Assembly: GCF_009806985.1 (NCBI RefSeq)
Contig: NZ_WUAX01000009.1
Coordinates: 124,001-188,000 of the forward strand
Direction: 5' to 3'
Source of the DNA: Halorubrum sp. JWXQ-INN 858
Lineage (GTDB): Archaea; Halobacteriota; Halobacteria; Halobacteriales; Haloferacaceae
DNA: 64,000 nucleotides
Below, piece by piece: positions 7,404 to 15,817 of the stretch. Under the pieces are notes generated by a model. It had not been told where the DNA came from. It did not search any database and saw only the letters and a list, made by a program, of their open reading frames with translations. A program made the translations under genes and the position numbers. Each line of letters begins with the position of its first letter. Position 1 is the first letter of the stretch.

Positions 7404-9062
7404 CTATCGAACCGTTTCGGCGACCCGCGACATCAACTCGTCCGGTGTTGTCGCCGGGTCGGAGACCGTGCCGCCGGCGAGCACGACCGCGGAGCCCTCG
7501 TCGACGTCGACGGGGCTCGGCGCGTCCGCGCGGTGGGCGTTCGGGACGACGACCTTCTCGTGGTCGGCGACGCGCCACGCCGCCCGGTGGAGGTCGCTTC
7601 CGGGCGCCTCGCCGACGGCGACCACGGTGCTTCCGCGGAGCAGCCGGCCGACGAGGCTCCCGTATCCCGCGACCTGCACGCCGAGCCGCTCGGTCGCGCC
7701 CGCGAACGACGACGCCGTCTCCCGGGCCACCTCCCGGTAGCGGTCCGTTCCCGTCACCGCGGCGAGGTCGAGCAGCGCGGTCGCCATCTCCACGTTGCCG
7801 TCGAGCGGGCGGAAGGGACGATCGAGCAGCCCCGCGCCGGATCGGGGGCCGTCCACGAACGACCCGTCGACGTGCAGTTCGTCGATGGCCCGGTCGGCGA
7901 CCGCCCGGGCGACCTCCGTCCCCTCGCCGAGCACGCCCGCCGCGCGAGTGTACGCGGCGACGGTCCGGGCGGCGTCCTCGAGCAGGTCGCGCTCCCCGAC
8001 CGCGTCGCCGGCGCGGTATCGCGTCACCGCGCCGGTCTCGACGTCTATCAGGTCGCGCTCCAGTCCGTCGAGGATCCGCCGCGCGTACTCGCGGGCGCGA
8101 TCGTCGTCGGTGTACGCGGCCACGGCGAGGAGCGCGTCCGCCGCGAGGGCGTTGCCGCCGGCGTAGACGGTGAGGTCGCGGCGGGGCGAGTCCAGTTCCG
8201 CGCGATCGTCTGCGGGCGCGGCGTAGTACGCCCGCCCCAGTCCGGGTCCGAGGCTGCCGCCGACGCCGTATCCCGTCCAGAGGTCGTCGGTGAGGAACCC
8301 CACGGCGTCGACGGCGGGGTCGAGGTAGGCCGCCTCGCCGGTGTAGAGGTAGGCGTTCGCGAACGCGCGGGTGACGGCCGCGTTGGTGTCGATCGGCTTC
8401 TCGTAGGCGACGTTCCCCCAGTCATTGCTCCCGGCGAACCGGAAGAACCCGCCGGCGACGTCGTCGGCGAGGTGGTCACGGACCGCGTCGAGGGTCCGCA
8501 GGGCGCGCTCGCGGTCGCGTTTCAGCGCGAACTCAACCGTCCGCGGGAGCGGGAACTTCGCCTCCGTCCCCCAGCCGGCGTGCTCCGTGTCGTACTTCGC
8601 CTCGAGCTGTCCGGCGAGGTGGCTCTCGACCGCGTCCGTCAACTCGCCGCTCGGCGGGAGCGCCGCGTCGAGCGCGCGGGGGATCCGGCCGGCGTCGCGC
8701 CCCTTCTCGGCCCACATCGTACGGACGGACTCGAGCACCTGTCGCATCCCGTCCACCCCGAGGTAGCCGGCCCCGGTGAGCAGCTCGCCGTCCGGCGTGA
8801 GGAACGCGGTCGTCGGGAACCCGCCCATGTTGTACCGCTCGCGCACCCGAGGGTTCCGGTCGACGTCGACGCGGACCGGGACGAACCCCTCGTTGACGTT
8901 GGCGGCGATCCGCGGCTCCGCGTACGTGGTCGCGTCCATCTCGTGACAGCCCTCACACCACGTCGCGGACAGCGAGAGCAGCATCGGGCGGTCGCGGTCG
9001 TCGGCCTCGGCGAACGCCTCGGGACCCCACTCACGCCACTCGACATGTGTCCGATCGGTCAT
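7404..9062 (-). CDS. DUF255 thioredoxin-fold protein (YyaL/SSP411 family)
   Basis: A 552-residue protein. The N-terminal domain (about 1-130) is a DUF255 thioredoxin fold with CXXC motif SATWCEGCHEMD and the usual FVPVRVDVDRNPRVRERYN and GGFPTTAFLTPDGE blocks. The rest is an alpha/alpha-barrel-like region similar to N-acylglucosamine 2-epimerases (YAGGNALAADALLAVAAYT, LDGNVEMATALLDLA). Haloarchaeal members are usually somewhat shorter or similar in size. The cellular function is not established; a redox or sugar-related role has been proposed from the fold only. The start at 9062 is chosen because the next upstream in-frame codons run antisense through neighbouring genes, and MTDRTHVEWREWGPEAF matches the family N terminus. 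Confidence 0.9.
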   Translation of the reverse strand: MTDRTHVEWREWGPEAFAEADDRDRPMLLSLSATWCEGCHEMDATTYAEPRIAANVNEGFVPVRVDVDRNPRVRERYNMGGFPTTAFLTPDGELLTGAGYLGVDGMRQVLESVRTMWAEKGRDAGRIPRALDAALPPSGELTDAVESHLAGQLEAKYDTEHAGWGTEAKFPLPRTVEFALKRDRERALRTLDAVRDHLADDVAGGFFRFAGSNDWGNVAYEKPIDTNAAVTRAFANAYLYTGEAAYLDPAVDAVGFLTDDLWTGYGVGGSLGPGLGRAYYAAPADDRAELDSPRRDLTVYAGGNALAADALLAVAAYTDDDRAREYARRILDGLERDLIDVETGAVTRYRAGDAVGERDLLEDAARTVAAYTRAAGVLGEGTEVARAVADRAIDELHVDGSFVDGPRSGAGLLDRPFRPLDGNVEMATALLDLAAVTGTDRYREVARETASSFAGATERLGVQVAGYGSLVGRLLRGSTVVAVGEAPGSDLHRAAWRVADHEKVVVPNAHRADAPSPVDVDEGSAVVLAGGTVSDPATTPDELMSRVAETVR

Positions 9063-9191
9063 ACCCGCCCGTGGGGGTGGCCGGCGGGTAAGGGCTTCGA
9101 GACGGTCGCCTCTCCTCGTCCTCGCCGCGCTGGCGCTCCCGTCCACGACCCCTGCGGAAGCGTTTATCCCGCGGCCGCGGGTTCGTCGCAC

Positions 9192-9980
9192 ATGAACACG
9201 CGGAACCGAGCGCGGGCGAGCCGTCGATGGACGCGATACGGCGACCCAGGCGAGCGGCACGATCCGGACGAGCGGGGCGATCCGGACGAGCGGGACGATC
9301 CGGACGAGCGGGGCGATCCGGACGAGCGAGACGGCCCGGGCGAGCGGGACGGCCCGGAGGACCCGACCGATCGACGCCGCGGCGTCCACGGCCGTGAGAG
9401 CGCCCGGTTCACGCGGACGGTCGCGCTGAGCAACGGGGTGTTCGGCATCTCGTTGACGCTGCTCGTGTTGAGCCTCTCGATCCCCGGAGGAACCGCGGGC
9501 GGCGACCTCGGGCGGGCGCTCTCGGCGCTCCTGCCGAACGCGGTCGCGTTCGGGCTCACCGTGTTCGTCGTCGCGCTGTACTGGCGGAACCACAACGAGC
9601 TGTTCGAGTCGTTCGCGGGGATCGACGGGACGCTCTTCGGGCTCAACGTCGGCTACCTCGCGCTCGTCGCGCTCGTCCCCTTCCCGAACGAGCTGATCGG
9701 GACGTTCCAGGGCGAGCCGCTCGCGTACGCCGTGTTCGGGACCGTCCTCGCCGCGCTGGCGGTCGTCGATACGTCGATGTTCGTCTACGCGCGTCGGCGG
9801 GGGATCCTCCGTTCCGAGGTCACCGAGCGGTCCTACCGGATCGACGTGGCACGCGGGGTCCTGACCGCCGTCGTCTTCGCCGTCAGCGTTCCCCTGTCGC
9901 TGCTGCTCGCCGCGTGGACGCCGCTTCTGTGGGTGTCGCTGCTGCTCGTCGACGTCGCGTTGGATCGCGCGTCGAAGTGA
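9192..9980 (+). CDS. TMEM175/DUF1211-family membrane protein with repetitive acidic N-tail
   Basis: A 262-residue protein. From about residue 75 it has the DUF1211/TMEM175 layout: first helix TRTVALSNGVFGISLTLLVL (the family's R-FSDGV-AI motif, here LSNGV), then LYWRNHNELFESFAGID with the conserved Trp and His, and six hydrophobic segments in total. TMEM175 relatives form potassium-permeable channels. The N-terminal 70 residues are unusual: six 5-residue repeats of the type DPDER-G/D encoded by 15-bp DNA repeats at about 9250-9345. Transport of K+ is inferred from family only. It is divergent from the DUF255 gene; upstream, GTTTATCC (9161-9168) lies about 25 bp before the ATG. Confidence 0.85.
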   Translation: MNTRNRARASRRWTRYGDPGERHDPDERGDPDERDDPDERGDPDERDGPGERDGPEDPTDRRRGVHGRESARFTRTVALSNGVFGISLTLLVLSLSIPGGTAGGDLGRALSALLPNAVAFGLTVFVVALYWRNHNELFESFAGIDGTLFGLNVGYLALVALVPFPNELIGTFQGEPLAYAVFGTVLAALAVVDTSMFVYARRRGILRSEVTERSYRIDVARGVLTAVVFAVSVPLSLLLAAWTPLLWVSLLLVDVALDRASK

Positions 9981-10133
9981 GCCGCTCGGAGGCGGCCGGC
10001 TCCCGGCGACGCGCACGTCGTGGACGCGGGAGCACCATGGGAGAGGAGACGTCGTGAACGCGGGGGGACGCCGAACGACCGATCGGCCGGCCGGAACCCG
10101 AACGGGTTTACCGATCCCCGGGCACCCAGGCGT

Positions 10134-11192
10134 ATGAACGAGACGACGGCTTCGACCGACCCGACAGTGTCGGTCGTCGCCTGCGGCGGGACGATCGCCT
10201 CGGAACCGAGCGACGACGGCGCGGCCCCTGAAAAGACCGGCGACGACCTCGTCGCCGCGGTACCGGGCATCGAGACGTACGCGACGGTGTCGGCCCGGGA
10301 GGTCTGTCGGCGGCCGGGGTTCGACGTCCGGTGGCGCGACGTGCTGGCGACCGCCGACGCGGTCCGGGACGCCGTCGCGACCGGCGCGGACGGGGTCGTC
10401 GTCACGCACGGGACGGACACGCTCGCGGACACCGCGTTCGCGCTCGACCTCCTCACGGACCTGCCGGCGCCGGTCGTCGTCACCGGGTCCCAGCGACGGC
10501 TCGACGAGCCGTCGAGCGACGCGCCGGCCAACCTGACGCTCGCGGTTCGGGCCGCGGCCGACTCCCGATTCGCTCCGGGCGTCCACGTCGCGTTCGACGA
10601 CGAGCTCCACGCGGCCCGCGACGTCGTGAAGGCGCACACGAACGCGCTCTCGACGTTCACCTCGCCGTCGACGGGGCCGGTCGCGACGTTCACACGCGCC
10701 GACTGCCGGCTCCTCCGGGAGCCGCGCCGGGAGGTCGCCGCCGATCCGCTGGACGTCTCCGACGCTTCCTCGGAAAACGTCGACACCCCGGAATCCCCCG
10801 AGGTCCCCGAAACCACCGTGATCCCCGAGGTCCCCATCGTCCATTCGGGGACCGGGGCGGGTGCGGGCGGGATCGAGCGCGCGCTCGACGCGGACGTCGG
10901 CGGGATCGTGGTCGAGGGGACGGGTCTCGGCAACGCGACCGCGGCGATCGGCGACGCGGTCGCGAAGGCCGTCGAGACGGTTCCGGTCGTCGTGGCGAGC
11001 CGCGTCCACGCCGGCCCGACAGAACCCGTCTACGGGACCGGCGGCGGCGCGGTCACGCTCGACGGACACGGGGTCGTCTTCGCGGACGAGCTCCCGGCGG
11101 CGAAGGCCCGCATCGCGCTCGCGCTCGGGCTCGCCGCCGGCGTCGACCGCGAGGTCCTCCCTGACCTGCTCCGGCCACCGGCGCGCGTCTGA
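10134..11192 (+). CDS. L-asparaginase family protein
   Basis: A 352-residue asparaginase/glutaminase-fold enzyme predicted to hydrolyse L-asparagine to aspartate and ammonia. Both signature motifs are present: VSVVACGGTIAS near residue 12 (first catalytic Thr) and GVVVTHGTDTLADTAF near residue 88 (second Thr with the Thr-Asp-Thr triad). DVVKAHTNALSTF supplies the conserved Lys. A roughly 30-residue proline/glutamate insertion (PESPEVPETTVIPEVP) follows about residue 220. It is cytoplasmic, with no signal peptide. The start at 10134 is chosen over an upstream in-frame ATG because a TATA-like GGGTTTACC lies about 25 bp before it and the family motif follows directly. Confidence 0.9.
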   Translation: MNETTASTDPTVSVVACGGTIASEPSDDGAAPEKTGDDLVAAVPGIETYATVSAREVCRRPGFDVRWRDVLATADAVRDAVATGADGVVVTHGTDTLADTAFALDLLTDLPAPVVVTGSQRRLDEPSSDAPANLTLAVRAAADSRFAPGVHVAFDDELHAARDVVKAHTNALSTFTSPSTGPVATFTRADCRLLREPRREVAADPLDVSDASSENVDTPESPEVPETTVIPEVPIVHSGTGAGAGGIERALDADVGGIVVEGTGLGNATAAIGDAVAKAVETVPVVVASRVHAGPTEPVYGTGGGAVTLDGHGVVFADELPAAKARIALALGLAAGVDREVLPDLLRPPARV

Positions 11193-11246
11193 ACCGGGAC
11201 GGCGGTTCGATCCCTTCGCCTCCCCCCGCACCCGGCGGGAAGCCCT

Positions 11247-11254
11247 TATATATC
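11247..11254 (+). promoter_or_regulatory. TATA box of the Tat lipoprotein gene
   Basis: TTATATAT centred about 23 bp before the ATG at 11273, consistent with a leaderless transcript. Confidence 0.6.
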
Positions 11255-11272
11255 GCCACCGTATGGGCGCTC

Positions 11273-12598
11273 ATGACACGATTCACGCGCCGACGCGCCC
11301 TGCACGGTCTCGGGGGTGCCGCCGGGGTCGCGCTCGCCGGCTGTCTCGCTCCGCCGGCAGCCGGGCCGAACGGCGGGGACGGCACGGACGACGGGAGCGA
11401 CGACGCCGGAAACGGTGGCGGCACCGGAAACGGCAACGAGAACGGAGACGACGTGGAGAACGGCGAGGACGACGCCGACCACGGGGACGGGATCGAGATC
11501 GAGGTCCACCGAGTCGCGGACGGGCTCTCGAAGGCGGTGTGGGACCATCGCGAGCGCCCCGGCGTCTGCTTCCTCTTCCGCGACGCGTTCGACGGCGAGT
11601 GGCTGTTCGCGGACGCCGACGCCGACGCGCGGGCGTTCGTCTCCGGCACCGACTTCGACGCCGCCGCCCTGCTGTACGTCGAATCTGTCGGGCCCACTAT
11701 CTGCTACACCGACCTCGAGTTCGGCGCGTTCACCCGCGAGAACGGGACGCTCGCGGGGGAGGCGGCCGCGATCGACACCGCCGCCGCCGCCGAGATGTGC
11801 GGCCCGGCCCTCAACTACCCCGGCGCGTTGGTTCGAGTGACTGCCGATCCCCTCCCCGAGGTCGCACGGCTGCGGATCACGAACGGCTGGGGCGAGGAGG
11901 CGACCGTCCGTTCGGACGATAACGTGCTCGACCCGGGGTTGCTCAGGGGGTACGTCGAGCCCGCGGAGGAGCCGCCTGCGGTCCCGGACGCGCTCGTATG
12001 CGACGACGACGGCTTCGAGCGGCACTACCCAGGGTACGCCGACTCGGACGCGGTCGCGTGGGGGTCCGCCGCGGGCGTCGACGGCCGGGCGGGCCTCGAG
12101 CTGCGGGTCCTGAGCCGGGACGAGCCGCCCGATCCTCCAGACGTCGAGGCGAGCGAACACGACGCGCTCGACGAACCGCCGCTCGCCACCGCGGGCGACA
12201 CCGAGACTGCCAACGGCCCCGACGGCCCGACCCCTCCGGAGGGCGCGCTGACGTTCTCGCGCGGCGACGAGGTCCGGATCGAGCTCACGAACGTCTCGTC
12301 GAGGCAGCTCGGGGTCGGCAACGAGGGGAAGTACAACCTCGAGGCGGAGACGGCGGCGGGGTGGACGGAGGTCCGCGGCGGCGACGACGGCGAGTCGTTC
12401 CCGTACACCGACGAGCTACGGCTGCTCTCGCCGGGCGAGCGGGTCTCGTGGGCGTTCACGATGACGGAGGACGGGCTCGTCGAAGGGGGCCCGCACGCGG
12501 ACCGCTTACGGGTCTGCCCGACGCTCCAACCGGGGCGGTACCGGTTCGTGTTCTGGGGGGCAGAACCCGTCGCGGTCGCGTTCGACTACGAGGGCTGA
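11273..12598 (+). CDS. Tat-exported lipoprotein of unknown function
   Basis: A 441-residue secreted protein. The N terminus TRRRALHGLGGAAGVALAGC combines a twin-arginine motif with a lipobox (LAGC), so it should be exported folded by Tat and anchored by a lipid on the cysteine. A Gly/Asp/Asn-rich spacer (about residues 30-75) follows, typical of haloarchaeal lipoproteins. A first domain spans about 80-240. A C-terminal beta-rich region (about 320-441; DEVRIELTNVSSRQLGVGNEGK, LSPGERVSWAFTM, LQPGRYRFVFWG) looks like an immunoglobulin-type domain found in haloarchaeal surface proteins. I recognise no enzyme motif. No partner gene adjoins it. Confidence 0.75.
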   Translation: MTRFTRRRALHGLGGAAGVALAGCLAPPAAGPNGGDGTDDGSDDAGNGGGTGNGNENGDDVENGEDDADHGDGIEIEVHRVADGLSKAVWDHRERPGVCFLFRDAFDGEWLFADADADARAFVSGTDFDAAALLYVESVGPTICYTDLEFGAFTRENGTLAGEAAAIDTAAAAEMCGPALNYPGALVRVTADPLPEVARLRITNGWGEEATVRSDDNVLDPGLLRGYVEPAEEPPAVPDALVCDDDGFERHYPGYADSDAVAWGSAAGVDGRAGLELRVLSRDEPPDPPDVEASEHDALDEPPLATAGDTETANGPDGPTPPEGALTFSRGDEVRIELTNVSSRQLGVGNEGKYNLEAETAAGWTEVRGGDDGESFPYTDELRLLSPGERVSWAFTMTEDGLVEGGPHADRLRVCPTLQPGRYRFVFWGAEPVAVAFDYEG

Positions 12599-12619
12599 CG
12601 CGACACGAGGTTGAACGGG

Positions 12620-12699
12620 GTTCACGCGACGGCGACGACTGTGAACGCGGTTCACGCGACGGCGACGACTGTGAACGCGGTTCGTGCGAAGGCGACGAC
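12620..12699. repeat. 30-bp tandem repeat, 2.7 copies
   Basis: Units at 12620-12649 and 12650-12679 are identical (they begin GTTCACGCGACGGCGACGAC); a third, diverged partial copy runs from 12680 to 12699. The repeat lies between the lipoprotein stop codon and the UspA promoter. Confidence 0.85.
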
Positions 12700-12755
12700 A
12701 CTCGACGCGCGGGAACGCCGGAAACCCCTATAACCCTCGCGCGTGAACGCCGACC

Positions 12756-13202
12756 ATGACCGACTTGATGGCTCGACCCGTGGTCCCGGTCGCGAGCGAG
12801 GAGGACGCCGAAGAGACGTACGCGACGATCTCGACGTACCTCGGTCCCGACGCCGCCCCGGTCCTGATACACGTGATCGAGAAGGCCGGCGGCGGGATCG
12901 ACAAGGCCGGCGTCGAACAGCGCGAGGAAGTGGCCGAGGCGGCGTTCGCCGTCTTCCGCCGGCTCGCAGCCGAGGATGGGGTCTCCGTCGAGACGTCGAT
13001 CCGGTACGGCACCGACATCGCGGACGCGATCGAGGACGCCGCACGGGAATACGACGCGACCGCGATCGCGTTCGTTCCCCGCGGCGGCGGGCGGATCGTG
13101 GAGTTCCTCTCCGGGAACGTGCGCTCGAAGCTGACGAACGACAACGAGTTCCCCGCGGTCGTCCTCCCGAGCCCGCAGGCCGGCGACGGCACGACGGACT
13201 GA
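12756..13202 (+). CDS. UspA-family universal stress protein
   Basis: A 148-residue single UspA domain. The alpha/beta order is clear: PVVPVASEEDAEETYATI, VLIHVIEK, a helix with AAFAVFRRLAAEDGV, ETSIRYGTDIADAIEDAAREYDATAIAFVPRG, then the C-terminal strand AVVLPSP. The last loop reads RGGGRIVEFLSGNVRSKL instead of the classic GxxGxxxxGS ATP-binding loop, so ATP binding is uncertain. Function is stress-related by family only. The gene stands alone, with AT-rich CCCCTATAACC (12724-12734) about 25 bp before the ATG acting as TATA box. Confidence 0.88.
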   Translation: MTDLMARPVVPVASEEDAEETYATISTYLGPDAAPVLIHVIEKAGGGIDKAGVEQREEVAEAAFAVFRRLAAEDGVSVETSIRYGTDIADAIEDAAREYDATAIAFVPRGGGRIVEFLSGNVRSKLTNDNEFPAVVLPSPQAGDGTTD

Positions 13203-13260
13203 TCGAGAGGTGTGGTCGACGGTGCGGTCGCGGTTCCGCCGCCCCACGCGCGTGCTCCGT

Positions 13261-13327
13261 TTTTAAATGGACGTTCCTTCTACGGCCTTCTTTTAAACTG
13301 CCTTCTTTTAAACGGCCTTCCTCCTAT
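13261..13327. terminator. T-rich repeat terminator between convergent genes
   Basis: Several T-rich tracts in a row (TTTTTAAATGG, then CCTTCTTTTAAAC repeated twice) follow the UspA stop codon and precede the end of the convergent aminotransferase gene. Archaeal transcription stops at such oligo-T tracts; the 15-16-bp repetition of GGCCTTCTTTTAAAC is notable. Confidence 0.6.
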
Positions 13328-13367
13328 CGACCCGACCTCGACGGGGCGGGACCCTCGATGAGGACGC

Positions 13368-14714
13368 TCACGTCCGGTTCGCGTCCTCGATCGCCGCGGT
13401 CAGAAGCTCACAGCCGAGGTCGATCTCGCGCTCGGTGACGTCGAGCGGGGGCAGGATCCGGAGGACGTCGTAGCCACACGAGAGGGTGAGCAGCCCGTGC
13501 TGGAGCGCCGCCTCCATGACGTCGTCGCGGAGCGCCTTCTCCTCGAACTGGACGGCGAGCATGAGCCCCTTGCCGCGGACGTCGGTCACGCCGTCGAGGT
13601 CGGCGTCGCGCATCGTCTCGATGAACTGTCGACCGCGGACGGTCGCGTTGTCCATCAGCCCCTCCTCGAGGATCGCGTCGATCGTCAACGTGCCCTGCAA
13701 CGAGGCGATGATGTCGCCGGCTCCCCAGGTCGAGGAGATCCGGCTCTTCTCGTCGGGGAACACGTCCGAGCGCGAGACGGTCGCGCCGACGCGGAGGCCC
13801 TTCGCGCTCGTGATCACGTCGGGCTCGATGGCGTAGTTGTCCGCGCCCCACATCTCGCCGGTTCGGCCGAGCCCGGACTGGATCTCGTCGGCGATGAGCG
13901 TGATGTCGTGTTCGTCGACGAGCGCCGCGATCTCGTCCATGAACGCGTCGGAAGGGAACCGGTAGCCGCCCTCGCCCTGGATCGGCTCCATGATCAGGTA
14001 CGCGACCTCCTCGGGATTGATGTGCCCGCGGTCGGGGTCGAGCTTCCGGCGCAGCCGCGAGACGCCGTCGACGAAGAACCCGCACGAACAGGTCGCGGCG
14101 TCACAGCCGCGGTCGTCACAGAACGGCGCGTCGTGGACGGAGCTGATCTCGGGGAACTTCCGACGGTACACCTCCTTCGAGCGGTTGAGCGAGAGCGCCC
14201 CGAGCGTCCGGCCGTGGAACGCGCCGTCGAACGTGATCGCGTACTTCCCGCCGTCGGCGTGGTCGTACGAGATCTTGACCGCGTTCTCGACGGCCTCGGC
14301 GCCGGAGTTCGACAGGAACACCATGTCCATGTCGTAGTGGGCGGTCAGGTCGGTCAGCCGATCCATCAGGTCGGACGGACCGGGGAGCGTGTCGCCGGGC
14401 GCGCCGTCGCCGGCGACGTAGAAGTCCTGGCCCGCGATCTTCAGCGGGTCGACGAGGTCGAACTCGGAGAGCGGCTCCATGATCAGCGGGTTGTTGTAGC
14501 CGAGCGGCGCGGCGGCGACGTGGCTCGTGAAGTCCATGAGGACGTTGCCGTCGACGTCGGTACAGAACGGCCCCTCCGCGGGGGCGGTCCGGTCCCAGAC
14601 GAAGTCGTACACGTACGTGCTCGGCGCGGCCGACCCGTGATGATGTGCTACCCAGTCCCGGGCACGCTCTCCCGGGAAGTCGGTGACTTCGGGCCGTGCG
14701 GTATCACGGTTCAT
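13368..14714 (-). CDS. Class III PLP-dependent aminotransferase (GABA/ornithine-type)
   Basis: A 448-residue class III aminotransferase. PLP-site features are SNSGAEAVENAVKI, FDGAFHGRTLGALSL, LIADEIQSGLGRTGEMWG and the Schiff-base lysine in TSAKGLRVGATVSR. The substrate cannot be read with certainty; the closest architecture I recall is the archaeal 4-aminobutyrate/ornithine-type group, some of which act as amino-acid racemases. A cysteine-rich insert (CDDRGCDAATCSCGF, about residues 205-220) could bind a metal. The start at 14714 is chosen over one 13 codons upstream because a minus-strand TATA (CTTTAACTC, about 14737-14745) lies 25-30 bp before it and would overlap the longer reading. A PadR gene lies upstream on the same strand. 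Confidence 0.9.
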   Translation of the reverse strand: MNRDTARPEVTDFPGERARDWVAHHHGSAAPSTYVYDFVWDRTAPAEGPFCTDVDGNVLMDFTSHVAAAPLGYNNPLIMEPLSEFDLVDPLKIAGQDFYVAGDGAPGDTLPGPSDLMDRLTDLTAHYDMDMVFLSNSGAEAVENAVKISYDHADGGKYAITFDGAFHGRTLGALSLNRSKEVYRRKFPEISSVHDAPFCDDRGCDAATCSCGFFVDGVSRLRRKLDPDRGHINPEEVAYLIMEPIQGEGGYRFPSDAFMDEIAALVDEHDITLIADEIQSGLGRTGEMWGADNYAIEPDVITSAKGLRVGATVSRSDVFPDEKSRISSTWGAGDIIASLQGTLTIDAILEEGLMDNATVRGRQFIETMRDADLDGVTDVRGKGLMLAVQFEEKALRDDVMEAALQHGLLTLSCGYDVLRILPPLDVTEREIDLGCELLTAAIEDANRT

Positions 14715-15067
14715 GCACACCCGTTTCGAACGCGATGAGTTAAAGTCGAGCACGCGACGCGATCGTTGGAGAAACGTTCAACCTCGGCGGGCGGAGTGAG
14801 ACTTCAGTGTGGGCGGATGCGACGCCGAACAGGGACCGGTGCCGGACGGGGTGGAGAGCGGTACGGAACGCGCGGTTCACCAGACGGGCGACCTGGGTCA
14901 CCAGACGGGCGAAGATGGGTCACGAGACGGGCGAAGGTGAGTCGTTCGGTGGGCTAGGACGGAAGAAAACGGAGGAACGCGGAGGGAGACGGAAGAAAAC
15001 GGATACGGAGGAAGTTTCAGGGGGCGTGGTCCGGAGGCCGTCCCGCCAGTGCGGCGTTCGGCTCCGC
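14715..15067. other. 353-bp gap with two repeat sets, no gene seen
   Basis: Between the PadR stop and the aminotransferase start. It holds three 21-22-bp tandem units (14874-14894, 14895-14916, 14917-14938; core TCACCAGACGGGCGA) and a purine-rich stretch in which GACGGAAGAAAACGGA occurs twice (about 14959 and 14989). The aminotransferase promoter lies near 14740. I find no convincing ORF. Confidence 0.7.
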
Positions 15068-15343
15068 CTAGTGGTCGACGTACTCGGATTCCCACTCGGT
15101 GCGGGCGTCGATCTCTCGGCGACCGCGGCGCGTGAGCGTGTAGTAGTTCGTCCGGCGGTCGCGCTGGCCCTTCTCGACGAGCCCCTTCTCGACCAGCGTG
15201 TCGAGGTTCGGGTACAGCCGCCCGTGGTGGATCTCCTTTTCGTAGTAGTCCTCCAGCTCCTCCTTGATGGCCAGCCCGTGGGGCTCGTCAAGGCCGGCGA
15301 TCACGTACAGCAGGTCCCGTTGAAACCCCGTGAGATCGTACAT
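15068..15343 (-). CDS. PadR-family transcriptional regulator
   Basis: A 91-residue winged-helix protein of the short PadR class, without the C-terminal dimerisation extension of long members. MYDLTGFQRDLLYVIAGLDEPHGLAIKEEL is the first helical part, YPNLDTLVEKGLVEKGQRDRRTNYYTLTRRG the recognition helix and wing. The effector is unknown. The transcript is probably leaderless, with an AT-rich TATA region about 28-42 bp before the ATG. An inverted repeat directly behind it suggests autoregulation. It could also control the downstream aminotransferase or the divergent amphi-Trp gene. Confidence 0.93.
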   Translation of the reverse strand: MYDLTGFQRDLLYVIAGLDEPHGLAIKEELEDYYEKEIHHGRLYPNLDTLVEKGLVEKGQRDRRTNYYTLTRRGRREIDARTEWESEYVDH

Positions 15344-15345
15344 TG

Positions 15346-15407
15346 TACTGGTTCGTTGTTACTTGTCGAAAATAAATAAATATATCGTTTCATACTGGTT
15401 TGAAACG
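15346..15407 (-). promoter_or_regulatory. PadR promoter with candidate operator
   Basis: The AT-rich TATA region is at 15369-15385. CGTTTCA-N8-TGAAACG (15386-15407), a perfect 7-bp inverted repeat, abuts it on the upstream side where TFB and TBP would bind. TACTGGTT occurs inside the spacer (15393-15400) and again beside the predicted start site (15347-15354), 46 bp apart. Confidence 0.6.
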
Positions 15408-15529
15408 GCTCGAAACCGGCGATACACGCGATAAGCGGGGTTCAGTGTCGTGTCAAGCAAGAAACCAACGACGCCGACAGGACGTGACCCACACGGACGT
15501 TTATGCCTGCGGAGGACGTATCCGAGCGT

Positions 15530-15817
15530 ATGGCCGAAGAAGTCCTCTTTGCCACGGAGAACACGACGGATCGCGCGACGATCGCGGAGCTGCTCCGGTC
15601 GGTCGCGGACCGGCTCGACGCCGGCGACCCGGTCACGCTCTCGGCGGGCGAACAGTCGATCACGCTCGACGTCCCGGCCCGACCGACGTTCGAGGTGAAA
15701 GCCGAGCGCGAAACCGGGTCCGGCCCCGACGAGCTCAGCGTCGAGTTCGAGATCGAGTGGAACGACGACGGCGGCGACGGTGACGGCGAAAGCGACGCGT
15801 CGCTCTCGGTCGAGTAA
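15530..15817 (+). CDS. amphi-Trp domain-containing small protein
   Basis: A 95-residue acidic protein that fits the amphi-Trp domain family, small haloarchaeal and bacterial proteins of unknown function that carry a characteristic tryptophan near the end of an amphipathic strand (SVEFEIEWNDD here). The core reads AELLRSVADRLDAGDPVTL, then short beta strands, then an acidic Gly/Asp tail (GGDGDGESDASLSVE). The start at 15530 rather than 15503 is chosen because the TTTATGC element at 15500-15506 sits where the TATA box of a leaderless message should be. It is divergent from PadR. Confidence 0.8.
   Translation: MAEEVLFATENTTDRATIAELLRSVADRLDAGDPVTLSAGEQSITLDVPARPTFEVKAERETGSGPDELSVEFEIEWNDDGGDGDGESDASLSVE

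Noticed and set aside
9063..11231. Very long minus-strand open frame extending upstream of the DUF255 gene
   Set aside because: It runs antisense through the TMEM175-like and asparaginase genes, which have clear family motifs and promoters; its product there is arginine-rich and without motifs. Only 7404-9062 is kept.
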